Below the pieces are notes generated by a model that was not told where the DNA came from, made no database searches, and was given only the letters and a program-made list of their open reading frames with translations. Shown in pieces: positions 58,741-64,000 of a DNA stretch of 64,000 nucleotides. Position numbers and translations under genes: made by a program. Every line of letters begins with the position of its first letter. Within the stretch, counting starts at the first letter, position 1. The DNA comes from Phalacrocorax aristotelis. Its lineage: Eukaryota; Chordata; Aves; Suliformes; Phalacrocoracidae. The stretch is taken from the NCBI RefSeq assembly GCF_949628215.1, contig NC_134280.1:45286621-45350620 (forward strand). Reading direction: 5' to 3'.

Positions 58741-59657
58741 CAAGATTGAAGTGGGTCAGGTTGATCTGGACTGGCAGCATAAGGGTGATCTATTTCTCGC
58801 TCGGTGGGCCCATGACACCTCAGGCCATCAAGGGAGAGATGCAACATACAGATGGGTTCGTGATCGAGGACTTGACCATGGACACTATTGCACAGGTTAT
58901 CCATGAATATGAAATGTGCGCTGCAATCAAGCAAGCGAAGCGGGTAAAGCCTCTGTGGTATGGGGGACGATGGCTGAAATATAAATATGGGGACGCCTGG
59001 CAAATTGATTATATCACAGTCCCACAAAACCCGCCAAGGCAAGTGCCATGTGCTTACAGTGGTAGAAGCAACCACCGGCTGGCTGGAAACATATCCTGTC
59101 CCCCCCGCCACTGCCCGGAACACTATCCTGGGTCTTGAGAAACAAGTCCTGTGGCGACATGGCACCCCAGAGAGAATTGAGTCAGACAACGGGACTCATT
59201 TCCGAAATAACCTCAGAGACACCTGGGCCAAAGAGCCCAAAGAGTATTGAGTGGGTGTATCACATCCCCTGTCACACACCAGCCTCTGGAAAATTCAACA
59301 GTACAATAGACTGTTAAAAACTGCGCTAAGAGCAGTGGGGGTGGAACATTTAAACACTGTGATACACATTTAGCAAAAGCCACCTGGTTAGTCAACACGA
59401 GGGGATCTGCCAGTCAAGCTGGCCCTGCCCAGTCAGAAATCCTACAGGTTGTGGAAGGGGATAGAGTCCCTGTAGTGCATGTAAAAAATATGCTGGGCAA
59501 AACAGTCTGGGTTCTTCCTGCCTCAAGCAAAGGCAAACCCATCTGTGGGATTGCTTTTGCTGGAGGACCTGGGTGCACTTGGTGGGTGATGCAGGAGGAT
59601 GGAGAAATCCGATGTGTGCCTCAAGGGGATTTGATTTTGGGCAAAAACAGCCAATGA
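58740..59657 (+). pseudogene. ERV B integrase, several frame breaks
   Basis: The His pair of the N-terminal zinc domain is present (AHDTSGHQG, about 58806-58832), but the first Cys of the C-x2-C pair reads Tyr (EYEMC, about 58905-58919). Core residues are WQIDYI (about 58998-59015) and ESDNGTHF (about 59179-59202). The Glu expected in the third position is not visible: the site reads SGKFNS (about 59284-59301). Frames change several times. The C-terminal domain (GPGCTWWVMQEDGEIRCVPQ) ends at a TGA (59655-59657). No env follows. Confidence 0.82.
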
Positions 59658-60052
59658 ACTGAATGGCACAATGTGAACTGCTATATAATATTTTGTGTCA
59701 TCTCTGTGTTATATCAACGATATCATAGTACATGCCTTCCAACTGATGGAAGATAAACTGTGAAACAAGCAAAGTGCAGCAGTGACGGAACGATGACTGA
59801 CTCGGTATGCAGTAACCCAACGCCACACACACCATCTCTCCCACCCTGAAAGACTGATACAACGGATGGAGCCCAGAGTCATGGACTGGGTGAACTCAAT
59901 GGACATTTTACAGGGAAGGTCCATAGACATGTCCGTGATGTCTGTGTATTATGTTAAAGGATGGGAAGGGGAGGGGTGGTGATCGGTGAGGTTGTATTGG
60001 ATCGTATGGGACCTGGGCATGGTGTAAATGGTATGGAAAAAGGGGTGGAGAA
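59658..60052 (+). other. ERV B pol-to-LTR spacer with polypurine tract
   Basis: Non-coding spacer. Two purine-rich runs are seen, at about 59957-59977 and directly before the 3' LTR (GGAAAAAGGGGTGGAGAA, about 60035-60052). The latter is in the right place to be the plus-strand primer. Confidence 0.7.
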
Positions 60053-60550
60053 TGTGCTGGTTTTGGCTGAGAAGGGGTTAATTCTCTTCACTGTGGTGCC
60101 TGTGGTAGTTGGGGACCTGGGCCTTTCCAGCTTCCTGCGCTCTGCCGTGTTGGCAGGAGGCTGGGAGGGGCGGGGCCACAGCCAGGGAAGCTGACCCCAA
60201 CTGACCAATGGGATGTTCATTCCATATCATGTGACACCATGACCAGTATATTAAGGGGGACAGTTGTGGCTCGGGGAGTGGCGACGTTGGGTCGGTGGGC
60301 AGTGAGCAGCTGTGTTGCATGCGGTTTGTTTTGGTGGTTCATCCACCCCCCCCCCCCCAGATTTTGCACCTCTCATTGTTTTCCTTTCCATTGCATTTTT
60401 GTTGTTTGGTTTTTTTTTTTTTCAATTTTAATTATTAAACTGTTCTTATCTCAACCCACTAACGTTACCTTTCTGATTCTCTCTCCTGTCCCACCAGTGG
60501 GGGAGTGAGCGAGCAACTGTTTGGGGCTGAGTTGCAGCTGAACCACAACA
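60053..60550 (+). repeat. 3' LTR of ERV B
   Basis: A 498-bp LTR from TGTGCTGG to CCACAACA. TATA-like TATATTA (60247-60253) and ATTAAA (60434-60439) are conserved. It has expanded C (about 60346-60358) and T (about 60411-60422) runs relative to the 5' LTR. Its intact 3' end shows what the 5' LTR lost. Confidence 0.9.
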
Positions 60551-60555
60551 GCAGA
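60551..60555 (+). repeat. Target site duplication of ERV B, right copy
   Basis: GCAGA, matching 54121-54125. Confidence 0.75.
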
Positions 60556-63500
60556 TCTATTCAGTAGGGAAGGAGAAAACAAACTGTGTGATCACGTAGC
60601 TTTGCACATAACAAGGTGGGATTGTGGACACAGGAATAACCTGCAGCCTGGGCAATGGACGCCTGTGTATAAGAACGCAGAACAACACAGAAGAGATCAG
60701 AGGCCAGAGAGGAATAGAACTGCTGGGAAAACCTAGTGTATGCCTTGATTTGAATTACAGCAGAGAGAAGTAAAATGCCAGAATGGTTATTCTAGTGCTA
60801 CACATTACAAAAGACTGCTTTTACACATCTTCAAACAATTAAAAGCCAGGATGTTGGGAACTTTTTGAAAGAGGTAAACCTTTTTGGTGCTTACATCATA
60901 CAGTTCTTAATATTTTCAAAGTAAGTTCTCAGATAGAAATTTAGATCAGCATGGAGTTATGGTGGAGAACACAACACTCATGCAAGGTAGAACACTTCAG
61001 TGCTAATGTAAATCACCTCAAAAACCTCGCTACAAGCCTAGAAAATTAATGTTTAAAAAGGATATTAAGATGTAACATACAAGAAATAAGACATCTTAAT
61101 GGTTAGGACACCTAACAACTGTAACTCTGAAGTGACAACATGGAAGGGAAATCTATTGTTTCCCCATGTGTTAGTTTTCTTTCTACTTATGGTCTCAAAT
61201 TAAATGAAACCAAAGATGCTATCTAAGAGTAATATCATTATCTAATAGTAATACTATTAGCATCTTTGCAATGTTAGGGGAATAAACTCTGGCTGGGATA
61301 GGTCAGACCCTCCTCGTTCAAAAAACTATTTTAATCCTAAAATCTTGGCTGAATGCCCTATCTCTGGCAGGCAGACTGTAGCCACCCCAGAATACTTTCT
61401 GAAAAGTTGGTATAAGCAAAGGCGTCAGCATTTTTCCCCACTTGCTGGCACCTCCTCAGAGGTAGGTGCCTTTCAGCGCTGCCATGGCCCAACAGAAGAG
61501 AGATGGTTTGGGGTGCGCTCATGTGAAAGGTGCTTGTGGGCTGCGGACTAAGAAAAATCTACTGAAAGGCAGAGTGACCCTTGTCAGATGTCATTCTAGT
61601 TTCTCCTTAGTGCTGTTGCTCTGCTGTTTAACAAATCTCACTGACACTGCTGCCCTCCATCGGGGTAAGTGTTCAGAACCTGTTAATCTTGGTTAAAGCT
61701 GGAAAACTAGTAGGATGCTGCTCAAATCCAGGCCACATACAGGGAGAGCTGGGAGCTAAGTGCACAGATGCATTTCAATGGGACAAACGTAAATGCATCC
61801 TTGAGAAACTGTTTCAGTGGACCTTTATTTATGGAGGGATAGAAGCATTTAGGGAAGATGGTAATGAAATGATGGAGAGCCAGCAAAGCACTTGCTACAC
61901 CGACCTCAAGGGAAAAGAAAATGCCAAACCTAAAAGTAAAAATGAGTTCTCCAGCTGAATATCGGAAGGAGGGAAAAGGCTACGTGGAACACTGAGGAGG
62001 GGAACATTTACAGTTTGATTTTTATCACATTCAGCAAAACCGGGTTTCATGTATATTCTCCTCAGGTACCCACAACTGCACAGTGTCATCAGTGCCTCCA
62101 TGTTGTGGAAACAAACCTCCACTGACAAGCTGCTCTGGTGAAAAGGAGTAACAACAGTATTTTGCAAAGTGCCCCTGGCTAGAGGGAAGCTTGCAGAACA
62201 GAAGTCTCTCCAGAGTTTCTCAGAGCCACTGGCAGGGTCAGGAGACCTTGCGCCCACCCTTCTCTGGTGAACCCATGGCTGCTATCACAAGCAAAGCTGC
62301 ACCAATGGGGAATTAGAGCCCTTTTTGCTCTTCCCAGACAGGGTACCCCATCAAGTACACTTAGAACAACCTGTGGTAGACCTGGATATCCAGATTTCAG
62401 GGTTTCCCCTCATTCAGTCCAGCATGACTTGGGTCAAAACTATTTAAGATAACTTAAGTGTTCCAATACCAAACTCACCACACAGAGAGTAATGAGTTAT
62501 GGCCACTTTTAATCACAAATTCAGTTAATGTTAGGTTCCCAGCAGGCACATTAACATTAACAGCCTCCTTATCTTTTTCCCCTCATGCACTTCCTCTAGC
62601 ATGCAGGATGCCTCTAGAAGCAGTCACTGATATTTGGAAGTACTGTTCTGGGGATGCTGTGTGGGTTTTAGCAAGCTCCAGAGGAGCCCCACCTGTGGGC
62701 CTGCGAATTCACACCTTAGCCCAGGTCAATCTGAAAGTGCAAGACTGTACAGCTGTTTCTTTAAAAACACATGTGATGTTGTAAACTATGTGACAGTGGG
62801 CACTTAATGATTACCCCACAAAGATATCAGCTGACTCCACTTTTCTTGGCCCCTAAGAAGCAAGCATATAACCACTTCAGAGCCCTGAAGAATTTTTTTT
62901 ACAGGGATCACAGTCCTGCAGTACTTTAGGATCCCTTTGCTCTGCATAAATTTCAGTCTGCAATGCATAAGAACATTTGCTGCAAGGTAACAGAGACCAG
63001 TTTATGAAGTTCAACAAAATGACCTGTGCACATGGTGGTGGCTTGTATTCCCCCGAACACATGGGCAGCCACAGTAACCCTGAATTTTTTTAAATTTTTG
63101 TTTTTAAAAGGTTCTGTAAAGTCAAAACAGCAGCTCAGTACTTAAAAGATCTACTGATCTAAGTTGGTGCTGCTCTGAACAGGCCACTGGAGTGCCTGTC
63201 CAGAGCTTCCTTCTAAGCTCTGTTATTGTATGGAGATCAAATTGCTGACATCTCCATTATAAGGAGGCATAGGAAGACATACAAGACAATCTTGCTCCCT
63301 CTGACCTCTTTGTTACTATGTTTGGAGGGGAAAGGAAGCAGAGAGAAAGCCAAAGGAGAAAGAAATGAGGAAGTCTTGCACCAGCCTTTCCACATGGGCT
63401 GAGGGAAAGGATGAATTTGAACTGCTCCAAAAGCCTAAGAACTTGGATACTCACATGTATGGGATACAGACTATAAATGCCAAAACGAGCCTGGAAACCC

Positions 63501-64000
63501 CATAAGTGAGGCACTTCAACAATTTGCTTAGGCACCACCAGTTTGCTGGTGCTTCCTATCCTGCATCTCCATCTGGGCCAAGTGATATACACACAGAGGG
63601 ATGTTTCCTGGACTTTCTGAATTACTTCTGCTTTTTGGTCAGCTCCATTCCTCTTAAAGGTCCCCAACAACTGCATACAGAATTTCCTCAGAAGTAACCA
63701 GGAACAACACCTGGTTCTGTGCAATCTTTCAGAGGCCCCATGAACTCCCATCAGCAGCAGTTTATGGCTTGTGTTTGAGAAAGAACCAATTTCGCTTGAG
63801 GACTGCTGCAATCCATGGTAATCAGTCACCCTGGGCCCCCAGAAAAATAAAAACAGAGGAAGAAGTTTGCACACATCCCTGCAGGTCAAAACCACGGAGT
63901 TTCATAAAGCATCAGAAACAACAGCACTTTACTCTGGACAGAGATGAAGGGCGCATTATTCTTATGCCAGCAGCCAGCTTAGGAAAACATGCTCCCAGCG
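60556..64000. other. Probable PRDM11 intron, no feature recognised
   Basis: Non-coding sequence after ERV B. The longest frame (63257-63895 minus, 212 codons) begins with a hydrophobic stretch but shows no domain and no convincing splice context. I looked here for earlier PRDM11 exons and did not find any. Confidence 0.45.

Larger units (their letters stand above)
54126..60550 (+). mobile_element. ERVL-like endogenous retrovirus copy B, LTR to LTR
   Basis: A complete 6.4-kb provirus in plus orientation: 5' LTR, leader-gag, protease, RT, RNase H, integrase, a polypurine tract and 3' LTR. There is no env. It is flanked by 5-bp GCAGA duplications. All genes carry stops or frame changes, and key catalytic positions are altered (Ile in the protease motif, YICD in the RT). 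The two LTRs differ at several percent of positions by eye plus small indels, so the insertion is old. It is the same family as copy A at 1-2675 but in opposite orientation, and is antisense to PRDM11. Confidence 0.93.

Noticed and set aside
58392..59189. 265-codon minus-strand frame
   Set aside because: It is antisense to the ERV B RNase H and integrase; the sense strand has the recognisable motifs.
63257..63895. 212-codon minus-strand open frame with a hydrophobic start
   Set aside because: No recognisable domain, no start context or splice signals that stand out, and the composition looks like translated intron. Conservation data would be needed to revive it.
43767..64000. Search for the earlier PRDM11 PR-domain exons on the minus strand
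   Set aside because: No sequence encoding the expected preceding part of the PR domain was found; it probably lies beyond the window. This was a search by eye and could miss a short exon.

Overview
The window looks like an avian nuclear genome. It holds two near-full-length CR1 LINEs plus a CR1 3' fragment with the bird-type ATTCTGTG-like tails. It also holds two copies of one ERVL-like LTR retroelement, and parts of two convergent host genes that I recognise as SYT13 and PRDM11, which I recall as convergent neighbours in human. There are no rRNA or tRNA genes and no CRISPR, and bacterial-style features do not apply. Species cannot be told from the sequence alone.

Layout. Positions 1-2675 (minus) are the 5' end of ERV copy A: 5' LTR, an intact 18-nt tRNA-Lys-type primer binding site, leader plus gag, and the start of protease. 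It runs off the left edge. Positions 4630-19625 (plus) hold the last four exons of SYT13 (4630-4763, 14522-14831, 18917-19046, 19321-19625). The 9.8 kb intron between the first two carries two long CR1s head to tail (about 5165-8981 and 8985-13308). From 19626 to 36849 the sequence is non-coding apart from a CR1 3' fragment at about 21170-22217. The right part of this stretch may be a very long PRDM11 3' UTR. Positions 36850-43766 (minus) hold the last three PRDM11 exons: the end of the PR/SET domain, a charged linker, and a 2.2-kb terminal coding exon that is a hAT-transposase-like protein with a TTF/BED-type zinc finger. Positions 50325-53071 (minus) hold a broken, intron-containing Myb/SANT-like gene. 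Positions 54126-60550 (plus) are ERV copy B, complete from LTR to LTR with a 5-bp target duplication but heavily mutated. Positions 60556-64000 are unexplained non-coding sequence.

How the parts relate. SYT13 and PRDM11 face each other tail to tail. PRDM11 exons upstream of 43766 were not found, so ERV B and the Myb/SANT relic probably lie in a PRDM11 intron, and ERV A and both long CR1s lie in SYT13 introns. ERV A and ERV B are inverted relative to each other about 52 kb apart and bracket the 3' halves of both genes.

Most notable points: (i) splice phases and open frames support a PR/SET-to-hAT fusion in PRDM11; (ii) SYT13 has frame lesions in two exons while its C2B exons are clean; (iii) both ERV copies carry a multi-pass hydrophobic leader in frame with Gag; (iv) the Myb/SANT relic kept its intron and is therefore not a retrocopy. 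Family calls rest on reading the translations by eye and on memory; no database search was run.
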